DNA of 64,000 nt from Pseudomonas fragi (GTDB lineage: Bacteria > Pseudomonadota > Gammaproteobacteria > Pseudomonadales > Pseudomonadaceae): positions 3,246,501 through 3,310,500 of the forward strand of contig NZ_LT629783.1 in NCBI RefSeq assembly GCF_900105835.1. The letters are read 5' to 3'. Numbering within the stretch: the first letter of the stretch is position 1; the number at the start of each line of letters is the position of its first letter. The notes under the pieces were generated by a model. It was given only the letters and a program-made list of their open reading frames with translations. It did no database searches and was not told where the DNA came from. A program made the position numbers and the translations under genes. Shown here piece after piece: positions 54,397-63,444 of this stretch.

Positions 54397-55539
54397 ATGG
54401 CTGTTGCCTCCGGCGCCTATAAGAAAGCCCTCGAGGGCGACCAGACACCCAAGCAGGTGCTGGTCAAAATCGACCGGGTCACGAAGAAATTCGACGAGAC
54501 GATTGCGGTGGACGATGTGTCCCTGGAAATCAACAAGGGCGAAATCTTCGCCCTGCTCGGCGGATCGGGATCGGGCAAGTCCACCTTGCTGCGCATGCTC
54601 GCCGGTTTCGAGCGCCCGACTGAGGGCCGTATTTTCCTCGATGGCGTGGACATTACGGATATGCCGCCTTATGAGCGGCCGATCAACATGATGTTCCAGT
54701 CCTATGCCCTGTTCCCGCATATGACGGTGGCGCAAAACATCGCCTTCGGCCTCAAGCAGGACAAAATGTCCAATGCCGAGATCGATGCCCGCGTGGGCGA
54801 GATGCTCAAGCTGGTTCATATGAGCCAGTACGCCAAGCGCAAACCCCATCAGTTGTCCGGTGGTCAGCGTCAGCGTGTGGCCCTGGCCCGTTCGCTGGCC
54901 AAGCGCCCGAAACTGCTGCTGCTCGATGAGCCGATGGGCGCGCTGGATAAAAAACTGCGTTCGCAAATGCAGCTCGAACTGGTGGAAATCATCGAGCGCG
55001 TGGGCGTGACCTGCGTGATGGTGACTCACGACCAGGAAGAGGCCATGACCATGGCCCAGCGTATTGCGATCATGCATTTGGGCTGGATTGCCCAGATCGG
55101 CAGCCCGATCGACATTTACGAAACCCCGGTCAGCCGCCTGGTGTGCGAATTTATCGGCAACGTCAACCTGTTCGACGGCGAAGTGGTCGATGACGCTGAA
55201 GGCTATGCGCGCATCAAGTGCCCGGAGCTGGAGAACGACATCTACGTCGGTCACGGCGTGAGCACCTCGGTGGAAGACAAGCACACCACCTACGCCATTC
55301 GCCCGGAAAAAATGCTGGTTACCACTGAAAAGCCGACCTGCGAATACAACTGGTCGCGCGGCAAGGTGCATGACATCGCTTACCTGGGCGGGCACTCGGT
55401 GTTCTACGTCGAGCTGCCGAGCGGCAAACTGGTGCAGTCGTTCGTGGCCAACGCCGAACGCCGTGGCGCGCGCCCGACCTGGGATGACGAAGTCTACGTG
55501 TGGTGGGAAGACGACAGCGGCGTGGTACTGCGCTCATGA
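54397..55539 (+). CDS. spuF: Polyamine ABC transporter, ATP-binding protein
   Basis: A PotG-type ATPase of 380 residues with Walker A GGSGSGKST at 55-63, the signature LSGGQRQRVALARSL, Walker B LLLLDEPMGALD, the switch MVTHDQEEAMTMA and a C-terminal TOBE-like regulatory domain. Its TGA overlaps the ATG of spuG (ATGA). Confidence 0.95.
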   Translation: MAVASGAYKKALEGDQTPKQVLVKIDRVTKKFDETIAVDDVSLEINKGEIFALLGGSGSGKSTLLRMLAGFERPTEGRIFLDGVDITDMPPYERPINMMFQSYALFPHMTVAQNIAFGLKQDKMSNAEIDARVGEMLKLVHMSQYAKRKPHQLSGGQRQRVALARSLAKRPKLLLLDEPMGALDKKLRSQMQLELVEIIERVGVTCVMVTHDQEEAMTMAQRIAIMHLGWIAQIGSPIDIYETPVSRLVCEFIGNVNLFDGEVVDDAEGYARIKCPELENDIYVGHGVSTSVEDKHTTYAIRPEKMLVTTEKPTCEYNWSRGKVHDIAYLGGHSVFYVELPSGKLVQSFVANAERRGARPTWDDEVYVWWEDDSGVVLRS

Positions 55540-56456
55540 ACATGCGAAAACTCAAACGCCGACTGCAACGAATAACCCCCGGTGGCCGCCATATGGTCAT
55601 CGGGATTCCATTCCTGTGGCTGTTTCTGTTTTTCATGCTGCCGTTCTTCATTGTCCTGAAGATCAGCTTCGCCGAAGCGGACGTCGCGATTCCGCCGTAC
55701 ACCGAGATCTACAGCTACGTTGACCAGAAGATTCAGGTACTGCTGAACCTGGGCAACTACGCCATGCTGGGTGACGATGAGTTGTATATCGCCGCTTACC
55801 TGGGCTCGCTGAAGATGGCGTTCTTCAGCACGCTGCTGTGCCTGCTGATCGGTTACCCGATGGCCTATGCCATCGCCAATGCGCGCAAAGAGATGCAGAC
55901 CGTGCTGGTGCTGCTGATCATGATGCCGACCTGGACCGCGATCCTGATCCGCGTTTACGCGTGGATGGGCATCCTCAGCAATAACGGCCTGCTCAATGGC
56001 TTCCTGATGTCGATGGGCTGGATCAGCGAGCCCCTGCAGATCCTCAACACCAATATCGCGGTGTATATCGGCATTGTGTATTCGTACCTGCCGTTTATGA
56101 TCCTGCCGCTGTACGCCAACCTTGTGAAGCACGACACCAGCCTGCTGGAAGCCGCGTCTGACCTGGGTTCGAGCACGTTCAACAGCTTCTGGAAGATCAC
56201 CGTGCCGCTGTCGAAAAACGGCATTATCGCCGGCTGCATGCTGGTGTTTATCCCGGTGGTGGGCGAGTTCGTGATTCCGGAACTGCTCGGCGGCCCGGAA
56301 ACCCTGATGATCGGTAAAGTGTTGTGGCAAGAGTTCTTCAACAACCGTGACTGGCCGGTAGCGTCTGCGCTTGCCGTGGTCATGCTGGCGATCCTGATCG
56401 TGCCCATCATTCTGTTCAACCGCAGCCAGGCTAAAGAGCTGGAGGGCAAGATATGA
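55536..56456 (+). CDS. spuG: Polyamine ABC transporter, permease 1 (PotH type)
   Basis: A 306-residue membrane subunit with about six hydrophobic segments, the first after a basic N-terminus (MNMRKLKRRLQRITPGG), and the EAA loop EAASDLGSSTFNSFWKITVP. The open frame begins at 55500, but ATG 55536 overlaps the spuF stop. It overlaps spuH by 4 bp. Confidence 0.94.
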   Translation: MNMRKLKRRLQRITPGGRHMVIGIPFLWLFLFFMLPFFIVLKISFAEADVAIPPYTEIYSYVDQKIQVLLNLGNYAMLGDDELYIAAYLGSLKMAFFSTLLCLLIGYPMAYAIANARKEMQTVLVLLIMMPTWTAILIRVYAWMGILSNNGLLNGFLMSMGWISEPLQILNTNIAVYIGIVYSYLPFMILPLYANLVKHDTSLLEAASDLGSSTFNSFWKITVPLSKNGIIAGCMLVFIPVVGEFVIPELLGGPETLMIGKVLWQEFFNNRDWPVASALAVVMLAILIVPIILFNRSQAKELEGKI

Positions 56457-57343
56457 ATCGCTTCCGTTTTTCTAGCTTCATGTTGGTCGCGGGGCTGTTG
56501 TTCATCTACCTGCCGATGCTGATCCTGGTGATCTACTCGTTCAACGCCTCCAAGCTGGTGACGGTGTGGGGCGGCTGGTCGTTGAAGTGGTACGTGGGCC
56601 TGCTGGACAACACGCAACTGATGGGCTCGGTAATGCGCTCGCTGGAAATCGCCCTGTACACGGCGATTGCTGCGGTGGCGCTGGGTACGTTGGCGGCCTT
56701 CGTGCTGACCCGTATCAGCCGCTTCAAGGGCCGCACGCTGTTTGGCGGCCTGGTGACGGCGCCGCTGGTGATGCCCGAGGTGATTACCGGTCTGTCGCTG
56801 TTGCTGCTGTTCGTGGCCATGGCGCAGATGATTGGCTGGCCGCAGGAACGTGGCCTGGTGACCATCTGGATCGCCCACACGACGTTCTGCTCGGCCTATG
56901 TGGCGGTGGTGGTGTCGTCGCGTTTGCGTGAACTGGACCTGTCGATCGAAGAAGCGGCAATGGACCTGGGTGCCAAGCCGTGGAAGGTGTTCTTTTTGAT
57001 CACCATCCCTATGATTGCGCCGTCCTTGGCGGCGGGGGCGATGATGTCCTTTGCCCTGTCGCTGGATGACCTGGTGCTGGCCAGCTTTGTGTCGGGCCCG
57101 GGGTCGACGACCCTGCCGATGGAAGTGTTCTCGGCGGTGCGTCTGGGGGTTAAACCCGAGATCAACGCCGTGGCCAGCCTGATTTTGCTGGCGGTATCGC
57201 TGGTGACCTTTATGGTGTGGTTCTTCAGCCGCCGTGCTGAAGAACACCGCAAAAAGGCGATCCAGCAGGCCATCGACGAATCGGCGGCCGAGTCCTGGAA
57301 GCAGCCGGACGTGCGTCGTCCGCAGTCGACCAGCGCCGTTTAA
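56453..57343 (+). CDS. spuH: Polyamine ABC transporter, permease 2 (PotI type)
   Basis: A 296-residue membrane subunit with about six hydrophobic segments and the EAA loop EEAAMDLGAKPWKVFFLITI. A long charged C-terminal tail (RRAEEHRKKAIQQAIDE) lies in the cytoplasm. It is the last gene of the transporter operon and is followed by a strong terminator. Confidence 0.94.
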   Translation: MNRFRFSSFMLVAGLLFIYLPMLILVIYSFNASKLVTVWGGWSLKWYVGLLDNTQLMGSVMRSLEIALYTAIAAVALGTLAAFVLTRISRFKGRTLFGGLVTAPLVMPEVITGLSLLLLFVAMAQMIGWPQERGLVTIWIAHTTFCSAYVAVVVSSRLRELDLSIEEAAMDLGAKPWKVFFLITIPMIAPSLAAGAMMSFALSLDDLVLASFVSGPGSTTLPMEVFSAVRLGVKPEINAVASLILLAVSLVTFMVWFFSRRAEEHRKKAIQQAIDESAAESWKQPDVRRPQSTSAV

Positions 57344-57354
57344 AGCAGCGTCAC

Positions 57355-57396
57355 AAAAAACCTCGCCCCCCGTGACCGGGAGGCGAGGTTTTTTTA
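57355..57396 (+). terminator. Intrinsic terminator after spuH
   Basis: AAAAAACCTCGCC pairs with GGCGAGGTTTTTT around a loop of about 14 bases, with a T run on the plus strand. Confidence 0.92.
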
Positions 57397-57440
57397 TGGA
57401 TACTCCTTGTAGATACTCGGTTGCCGGTCAAGGGCTCTTT

Positions 57441-57587
57441 GTAGCAGCTGACTCGCGGAGCGAGGCTGCGTCCGGCTGCGTAGCGGCCGTGAAGCCCGGG
57501 GTCGGGTCCAACTGGCACACCGCAGGTGTCTGGTTTTACGACTGCTGCGCAGCCGGACGTAGCCTCGTTCTACTCGTCAACTGCTAC
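57441..57587. repeat. Paired inverted repeat (second REP family)
   Basis: GTAGCAGCTGACTCGCGGAG and the following GCTGCGTCCGGCTGCG recur, imperfectly, as the inverted form ending CAACTGCTAC at 57587. It is the same family as 16157-16289 but more diverged, and fills the gap between spuH and the small exported protein gene. Confidence 0.8.
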
Positions 57588-57594
57588 AGAAGTC

Positions 57595-57975
57595 CTAAGG
57601 CTTGGCCACCTTCCAGGCCCCGTCCATCTTGCCGTCGCCGGTCATGTCGCCAGCCTTTTTGTCCATCACGAAGGTGTACAGCGGCTTGCCGTCGTAGGCC
57701 CATTGCATATGGCCGTCATCGCGCTTGATGGCGGTCCACTTGCCCATGTCCATCGCCGTGCTTTCGGCGGCCAGTGGCGGCCAGTTGGCTGCGCACTTGT
57801 CATTGCACATGGATTTGCCGCCCGCATCCTTGGCGAAGGTGTAGAGCGTCATGCCTTTGTGGTCAACGAGCATGCCGTCCTTGGTCATTGCCGGTTCAGC
57901 CGCATACGCCAGTCCTGGCAAGGCAAAAGCTGCGGCCAACAGCAATGTCTTTAGGGAAAACGAGCTAGAGGTCAT
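57595..57975 (-). CDS. Small exported repeat protein (COG4315 type)
   Basis: A 126-residue secreted protein of the COG4315 family (two copies of a repeat of unknown function). It has a signal peptide (LLLAAAFALPGLAYA) without a lipobox cysteine, then two similar units, LVDHKGMTLYTFAKD...CNDKCAANWPPL and WAYDGKPLYTFVMD. The two cysteines in the first unit are typical. ATG 57975 is preferred, with GGA ahead, over a longer frame to 58026. It is divergent from phoB. The role is unknown, although such proteins often respond to envelope stress. Confidence 0.82.
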   Translation of the reverse strand: MTSSSFSLKTLLLAAAFALPGLAYAAEPAMTKDGMLVDHKGMTLYTFAKDAGGKSMCNDKCAANWPPLAAESTAMDMGKWTAIKRDDGHMQWAYDGKPLYTFVMDKKAGDMTGDGKMDGAWKVAKP

Positions 57976-58056
57976 CGGAATCGTCCTTTTTGTGGTTGTA
58001 CGATTTGAACCTAAAGCGTAGTTCACTAACTGTTAGCGCGCGGCCAATCCCCAAAG

Positions 58057-58074
58057 CTGTCACACGACTGCAAT
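58057..58074 (+). promoter_or_regulatory. PHO box upstream of phoB
   Basis: CTGTCACACGACTGCAAT fits the 18-bp PhoB site of two CTGNCA-like 7-mers separated by 4 bp (consensus CTGTCAT-N4-CTGTCAT). It lies 54 bp before the phoB ATG, so phoBR is probably autoregulated under phosphate starvation. It is also within the divergent promoter of the COG4315 gene. Confidence 0.7.
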
Positions 58075-58127
58075 AATTGCGTTATCTAATGCGCCACAAG
58101 ACAGTTTAATGACGAGAGGATTACGGC

Positions 58128-58820
58128 ATGGTTGGCAGGAGCATTTTGATCGTTGATGACGAGGCGCCAATTCGCGAGATGATCGCCGTGGCCCTGGAAA
58201 TGGCGGGCTACGATTGCCTTGAAGCCGATAATGCCCAGGATGCCCATGCCATTATCGTGGACCGTAAACCGGACCTGATCCTGCTCGACTGGATGCTGCC
58301 CGGCGGTACTTCGGGCATTGAACTGGCCCGTCGCCTCAAGCGCGAAGAGCTGACCAGTGATATTCCCATCATCATGCTTACGGCTAAAGGTGAGGAGGAC
58401 AACAAGATTCAGGGCCTGGAAGTGGGCGCTGATGACTACATCACCAAACCGTTTTCGCCGCGTGAACTGGTGGCTCGCCTCAAGGCCGTGCTGCGCCGCG
58501 CCGGCCCGGCCGATGCTGAATCGCCGATCGAGATCGGCGGCTTGCTGCTCGACCCCATCAGCCACCGCGTGACCATCGACGGCACCCCGGCCGAAATGGG
58601 ACCTACCGAATACCGCCTGCTGCAATTCTTCATGACCCACCAGGAGCGTGCCTACACCCGCGGCCAGTTGCTCGATCAGGTCTGGGGCGGCAATGTGTAT
58701 GTGGAGGAACGCACCGTGGACGTGCATATCCGTCGCCTGCGCAAAGCCCTCGGTGAGGCCTACGAAAATCTGGTACAAACCGTGCGTGGCACCGGTTACC
58801 GGTTTTCGACCAAGGCCTGA
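58128..58820 (+). CDS. phoB: Phosphate regulon response regulator PhoB
   Basis: An OmpR-type activator of phosphate-starvation genes. The 230-residue protein has a receiver domain with acidic pocket D10-D11, phosphorylated Asp54 in LLDWMLPGG, and the switch LTAKGEE and KPFSP. It also has a C-terminal winged helix ([42 protein letters not shown]). ATG 58128 follows GAGAGGA. phoR follows after 44 bp. Confidence 0.96.
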   Translation: MVGRSILIVDDEAPIREMIAVALEMAGYDCLEADNAQDAHAIIVDRKPDLILLDWMLPGGTSGIELARRLKREELTSDIPIIMLTAKGEEDNKIQGLEVGADDYITKPFSPRELVARLKAVLRRAGPADAESPIEIGGLLLDPISHRVTIDGTPAEMGPTEYRLLQFFMTHQERAYTRGQLLDQVWGGNVYVEERTVDVHIRRLRKALGEAYENLVQTVRGTGYRFSTKA

Positions 58821-58864
58821 TACCGGCTTTTTCTGACTCAACGGCAAGCAAGGACCCGCGCGAC

Positions 58865-60187
58865 GTGAATCAAAACTGGCATGGCACTCTGATTCGCCAT
58901 TTGTTGCTTCTGGTCGCTGCCTGCCTGGTGGTCGGCCTGATCAGTGGTTATTACGGCTGGAGCCTGGCCATTGGCCTGGCGTTCTACCTGGGCTGGACTC
59001 TCAAGCAGTTGCTGCGCCTGCACGAATGGCTGCGCCAGCACAAACCCGACGAAGCGCCGCCCGATGGCTACGGTCTGTGGGGTGAGGTATTCGACAGCAT
59101 CTACCACCTGCAGCGCCGCGACCAGCGGGTGCGCGGGCGGCTGCAAGCGGTGATCGATCGCGTGCAGGAGTCCACGGCCGCGCTCAAGGACGCGGTCATC
59201 ATGCTCGACAGCGACGGCAACCTGGAGTGGTGGAACCTCGCCGCAGAGACCCTGTTGGGCCTCAAGACTCCGCAGGACAGCGGCCAGCCAGTGACCAACC
59301 TGGTACGCCACCCGCGCTTCAAGGAATACTTCGAGCAAGGCAATTACGGCGAACCGCTGGATATCCCCTCGCCGGTCAACGATCACTTGCGCATCCAGCT
59401 CTACATCACCCGCTACGGCAACAACGAACACCTGATGCTGGTGCGCGACGTGACGCGCATTCATCAGCTGGAGCAGATGCGCAAAGACTTTATCGCCAAC
59501 GTGTCCCACGAACTGCGAACGCCGTTGACGGTGATCTGTGGTTATCTCGAAACCCTGCTCGATAACGTCGACGACGTGAACCCGCGCTGGAAGCGCCCGC
59601 TGTCGCAGATGCAACAACAGGGCGAGCGCATGCAGACCCTGCTCAACGACCTGCTGCTGCTGGCCAAGCTGGAGGCCACCGATTACCCCTCGGACAACCA
59701 GCCGGTGGCCGTCGACAGCTTGCTGCGCTCGATCAAGAGCGACGCCCAGGCGTTGTCCGGCCAGCGCAACCAGACCATCACCCTCGACGTCGAAGCCGAT
59801 TGCGCGCTCAAGGGCAGCGAAGCCGAATTGCGCAGCGCCTTCTCCAACCTGGTGTTCAACGCCGTCAAATACACCCCCGATGGCGGCAGCGTGCGCATTC
59901 GCTGGTGGGCAGACAGCGCGGGCGCGCACCTGAGCGTGCAGGACTCGGGGGTGGGGATCGACAACAAGCACTTGCCGCGCCTGACCGAACGTTTCTACCG
60001 CGTCGATTCCAGCCGCAACGCCAACACCGGCGGCACCGGGCTGGGGCTGGCCATCGTCAAGCATGTGCTGCTGCGCCACCGTGCGCGGCTGGAGATCAGC
60101 AGTGTGTTGGGGCACGGCAGTACGTTCACCTGCCATTTCCCACCCGTTCAGGTGGCAAAACCTCAGCAAAAGTCGCTGGTCGACTAG
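58865..60187 (+). CDS. phoR: Phosphate regulon sensor histidine kinase PhoR
   Basis: The PhoB kinase/phosphatase, 440 residues. Two short membrane segments are at the N-terminus (about 10-45), then a PAS domain (DAVIMLDSDGNLEWWNLAAE), the dimerisation helix with phospho-His215 in ANVSHELRTPLTVI, and the ATPase boxes NLVFNAVKYTPDGG, DSGVGIDNKHL and GGTGLGLAIVKH. There is no large periplasmic domain, as expected when signalling goes through PstSCAB-PhoU. The start is GTG at 58865. Confidence 0.95.
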   Translation: MNQNWHGTLIRHLLLLVAACLVVGLISGYYGWSLAIGLAFYLGWTLKQLLRLHEWLRQHKPDEAPPDGYGLWGEVFDSIYHLQRRDQRVRGRLQAVIDRVQESTAALKDAVIMLDSDGNLEWWNLAAETLLGLKTPQDSGQPVTNLVRHPRFKEYFEQGNYGEPLDIPSPVNDHLRIQLYITRYGNNEHLMLVRDVTRIHQLEQMRKDFIANVSHELRTPLTVICGYLETLLDNVDDVNPRWKRPLSQMQQQGERMQTLLNDLLLLAKLEATDYPSDNQPVAVDSLLRSIKSDAQALSGQRNQTITLDVEADCALKGSEAELRSAFSNLVFNAVKYTPDGGSVRIRWWADSAGAHLSVQDSGVGIDNKHLPRLTERFYRVDSSRNANTGGTGLGLAIVKHVLLRHRARLEISSVLGHGSTFTCHFPPVQVAKPQQKSLVD

Positions 60188-60286
60188 GCCCTGTAGCCCT
60201 TTCCCACTAGGCAAGGGCTACATCAGCCGTTACATTGTTTGGCCATATCTCCCTATCTGTAACGACGGAACCCGTAAAACTCCATC

Positions 60287-61627
60287 ATGGACCCTTCCCC
60301 TGGCTTGACCCTCGCGACACTCTTCGCCGACTTCGGCATGATTCTTTTTGCTCTGATCCTGGTACTGCTCAACGGTTTTTTCGTTGCGGCTGAATTCGCC
60401 ATGGTCAAATTGCGCTCCACCCGGGTTGAGGCAATTGCCGAAGACAACGGCTGGCGCGGGCAAATCCTGCGCACCGTACATAATCAGCTCGACGCCTACC
60501 TGTCTGCCTGCCAGCTGGGTATTACCCTGGCCTCGCTGGGCCTGGGCTGGGTCGGCGAACCGGCGTTTGCGCACATCCTGGAGCCGCTGCTGGGCGCTAT
60601 TGGCGTATCGTCGCCGGAAGTGATCAAGGGCGTATCGTTCTTTACCGCCTTCTTTATCATTTCCTACCTGCACATCGTGGTCGGTGAGCTGGCACCCAAG
60701 TCGTGGGCCATCCGCAAGCCCGAGACCCTGTCGCTGTGGACCGCCGTGCCGCTGTACCTGTTCTACTGGGCCATGTACCCGGCGATTTACCTGCTCAACG
60801 CCAGCGCCAACGCGATCTTGCGTATTGCCGGCCAGGGCGAGCCAGGTGCCCATCATGATCACGCTTATAGCCGTGAAGAACTCAAGCTGATCCTGCACTC
60901 CAGCCGTGGCCAGGACCCGAGCGACCAGGGCATGCGCGTGCTGGCGTCGGCCGTGGAAATGGGCGAGCTGGAAGTGGTCGACTGGGCCAACTCCCGCGAA
61001 GACCTGGTGACCCTGGACTCCAAGGCACCGCTCAAGGAAATCCTCGCGCTGTTCCGTCGCCACAAGTTCAGCCGCTACCCGGTCTACGATGCTGACACCA
61101 ACACCTTTGTCGGTTTGTTGCATATCAAGGACCTGCTGCTGGAGTTGGCCGACCTCGATCACCTGCCCGAAACCTTCAACCTTGAAGAACTGACCCGGCC
61201 GCTGGAGCGCGTGTCGCGGCACATGCCGCTGAGCCAGTTGCTGGAGCAGTTCCGCAAGGGCGGCGCGCACTTTGCCCTGGTTGAAGAGGCTGACGGCAAG
61301 GTCGTGGGTTACCTGACGATGGAAGACGTGCTCGAAGTGCTGGTGGGTGATATCCAGGACGAACACCGCAAGGCCGAGCGCGGCATCCTCTCGTATCAGC
61401 CGGGCAAGCTGCTGGTACGCGGCGACACGCCGCTGTTCAAGATCGAACGCCTGCTGGGTGTAGACCTGGACCACGTTGAAGCCGAAACCGTCGCAGGCCT
61501 GATCTACGACACCCTCAAGCGGGTGCCTGCAGAAGAAGAGCAACTGGAAGTCGAAGGCCTGCGCATCATCATCAAAAAGATGAAAGGCCCGAAAATCGTA
61601 TTGGCCAAGGTCCTGAAGCTGGACTGA
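60287..61627 (+). CDS. CorC/HlyC-type membrane protein (DUF21, CBS pair)
   Basis: A 446-residue protein with an N-terminal DUF21/CNNM membrane domain (segments at about 10-35, 65-90, 100-125 and 145-165), a central CBS-domain pair (HKFSRYPVYDADTNTFVGLL, FALVEEADGKVVGYLTMEDV) and a C-terminal transporter-associated CorC_HlyC domain. The family is often called haemolysin-like, but the better-studied members concern Mg2+/Co2+ efflux. In Pseudomonas it is a usual neighbour of phoBR. It is not a proven toxin. Confidence 0.9.
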   Translation: MDPSPGLTLATLFADFGMILFALILVLLNGFFVAAEFAMVKLRSTRVEAIAEDNGWRGQILRTVHNQLDAYLSACQLGITLASLGLGWVGEPAFAHILEPLLGAIGVSSPEVIKGVSFFTAFFIISYLHIVVGELAPKSWAIRKPETLSLWTAVPLYLFYWAMYPAIYLLNASANAILRIAGQGEPGAHHDHAYSREELKLILHSSRGQDPSDQGMRVLASAVEMGELEVVDWANSREDLVTLDSKAPLKEILALFRRHKFSRYPVYDADTNTFVGLLHIKDLLLELADLDHLPETFNLEELTRPLERVSRHMPLSQLLEQFRKGGAHFALVEEADGKVVGYLTMEDVLEVLVGDIQDEHRKAERGILSYQPGKLLVRGDTPLFKIERLLGVDLDHVEAETVAGLIYDTLKRVPAEEEQLEVEGLRIIIKKMKGPKIVLAKVLKLD

Positions 61628-61640
61628 CCGCCACACAACC

Positions 61641-61727
61641 TGTGGGAGCGGGCTTGCTCGCGATACAAACGATGCGGTCCATCCGTTGAACCGTGTCGAC
61701 TCCATCGCGAGCAAGCCCGCTCCCACA
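61641..61727. repeat. REP pair
   Basis: An inverted pair of the TGTGGGAGCGGGCTTGC core, 87 bp, between the CorC-type and citM-type genes. Confidence 0.92.
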
Positions 61728-61893
61728 TGGGTAGTGCAAATATCCCCTCCCTCTCCTGTAAGAATTTTTACAAGCGAAAGCTGGCTGAAAGTATTCCCCT
61801 CTAGCATCGAGTCATTACCGGCAACAGACCGGTTGGCCTGCCACGCGTAAAACACGCGGTCAGAGCCTTACTACAACAATAATGGTGACTGTT

Positions 61894-63201
61894 ATGCTGA
61901 CCTTCCTTGGCTTTGCCATGGTCATTACATTTATGTACCTGATCATGACCAAGCGCCTATCTGCCCTGATCGCCCTGATTCTGGTACCCATCCTGTTTGC
62001 CATTTTCGGCGGTTTTGCGCCAAAAATAGGCCCGATGATGCTCGAAGGCATCACCAAGCTGGCCCCGACCGGGGTGATGCTGATGTTCGCCATCCTCTAC
62101 TTTGCCCTGATGATCGACTCCGGCCTGTTTGACCCGGCGGTGCGCAAGATCCTCAAGCTGGTCAAGGGCGACCCGCTGAAAATCTCGGTGGGCACGGCGG
62201 TGCTGGCGCTGGTGGTGTCCCTGGATGGTGACGGCGCGACCACCTACATGATTTGCGTGGCCGCCATGCTGCCGCTCTACAGCCGCATTGGCATGAGCCC
62301 GCGGATCATGGCCGGCCTGATCATCCTGGCGGGTGGCGTGATGAACATGACACCCTGGGGCGGCCCGACCGCCCGCGCGGCGAGTGCGCTGCATGTCGAC
62401 CCGTCGGACATCTTTGTGCCGATGATCCCGGCCATGCTCGCAGGCTGCGCGGCGATCCTGGTTATCGCGTGGTTCTACGGCAAACGCGAGCGTGCGCGCC
62501 TGGGTGAGTTGCACCTGCACGGTGACGAAATCGACCACAGCGAAATCAGCGTTTCCCAGTACCCGGATGCCCGTCGACCAAAACTGATCTGGTTCAACGG
62601 TGCGTTGACCCTGGCGCTGATGGTTGCGCTCATTGCTGGCCTGCTGCCTTTGCCCGTGCTGTTTATGGTCGCGTTCAGTATCGCGATGATCGTCAACTAC
62701 CCGTGCCTGCAGCAGCAAAAAGACCGCGTCGCGGCCCACGCTGGCAGCGTACTGGCGGTGGTCGGGCTGATTTTTGCGGCGGGTATCTTTACCGGCATCC
62801 TGTCGGGCACCGGCATGGTCGATGCCATGTCCAAGAGCCTGCTGGCGGTGATTCCACCGGCGCTCGGGCCGTATCTGGCGGTGATTACCGCGCTGGTGAG
62901 CATGCCGTTTACCTTCTTTATGTCCAATGATGCGTTCTACTACGGCGTACTGCCTGTATTGGCCGAAGCTGCCAGCCACTACGGCATTACCGCCGCCGAA
63001 ATGGCCCGTGCCTCGATTGTGGGTCAGCCAGTGCATTTGCTCAGCCCGCTGGTGCCTTCTACCTACCTGCTGGTGGCCCTGGCTGGCATCGAGTTTGGCG
63101 ACCACCAGCGTTTCACCCTCAAGTGGGCGATCCTGGTGTGCCTGGTCATCATGGTTGCGGCGCTGCTGCTGGGGACGTTCCCGGTGTTCAGCACGCTGTA
63201 A
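61894..63201 (+). CDS. CitMHS-family citrate:cation symporter
   Basis: A secondary transporter of 435 residues with about twelve hydrophobic segments, of the family that imports citrate complexed with Mg2+ or other divalent ions. Visible blocks are LTFLGFAMVITFMYLIMTKR, SLDGDGATTYMICVAAMLPL, GGVMNMTPWGGPTARAA, and MSNDAFYYGVLPVLAEAA. ATG 61894 matches the family start MLTFLGFAM; an in-frame ATG at 61882 is possible. No two-component or regulator gene for it is adjacent. Confidence 0.88.
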   Translation: MLTFLGFAMVITFMYLIMTKRLSALIALILVPILFAIFGGFAPKIGPMMLEGITKLAPTGVMLMFAILYFALMIDSGLFDPAVRKILKLVKGDPLKISVGTAVLALVVSLDGDGATTYMICVAAMLPLYSRIGMSPRIMAGLIILAGGVMNMTPWGGPTARAASALHVDPSDIFVPMIPAMLAGCAAILVIAWFYGKRERARLGELHLHGDEIDHSEISVSQYPDARRPKLIWFNGALTLALMVALIAGLLPLPVLFMVAFSIAMIVNYPCLQQQKDRVAAHAGSVLAVVGLIFAAGIFTGILSGTGMVDAMSKSLLAVIPPALGPYLAVITALVSMPFTFFMSNDAFYYGVLPVLAEAASHYGITAAEMARASIVGQPVHLLSPLVPSTYLLVALAGIEFGDHQRFTLKWAILVCLVIMVAALLLGTFPVFSTL

Positions 63202-63209
63202 CCCCCCCC

Positions 63210-63296
63210 TGTGGGAGCGGGCTTGCTCGCGATGCAAGCGACGCGGTGTTTGAGTTAAACCGTGTCGAAGCCATCGCGGGCAAGCCCGCTCCCACA
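63210..63296. repeat. REP pair
   Basis: An inverted pair of the TGTGGGAGCGGGCTTGC core, 87 bp, after the citM-type gene; one arm reads GCGGGCAAGC instead of GCGAGCAAGC. Confidence 0.92.
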
Positions 63297-63444
63297 GGTT
63301 CAGCATTGTCCAGAAGAGTTTCAACCCTCCGCCAGCTATGCGATGCTGGCGCTCTGCTCATTTGCCGACTACATCTTAAGAAACATCTGTAGGAACGGCC
63401 CGCAGCTATCTGATCCTTAGACACATCCAATACAGGGAGCCAGC

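Noticed and set aside
60287..61627. Reading the CBS-domain membrane protein as a haemolysin
   Set aside because: The name is inherited in databases; the DUF21-CBS-CorC_HlyC layout points to ion transport, not to a secreted toxin.
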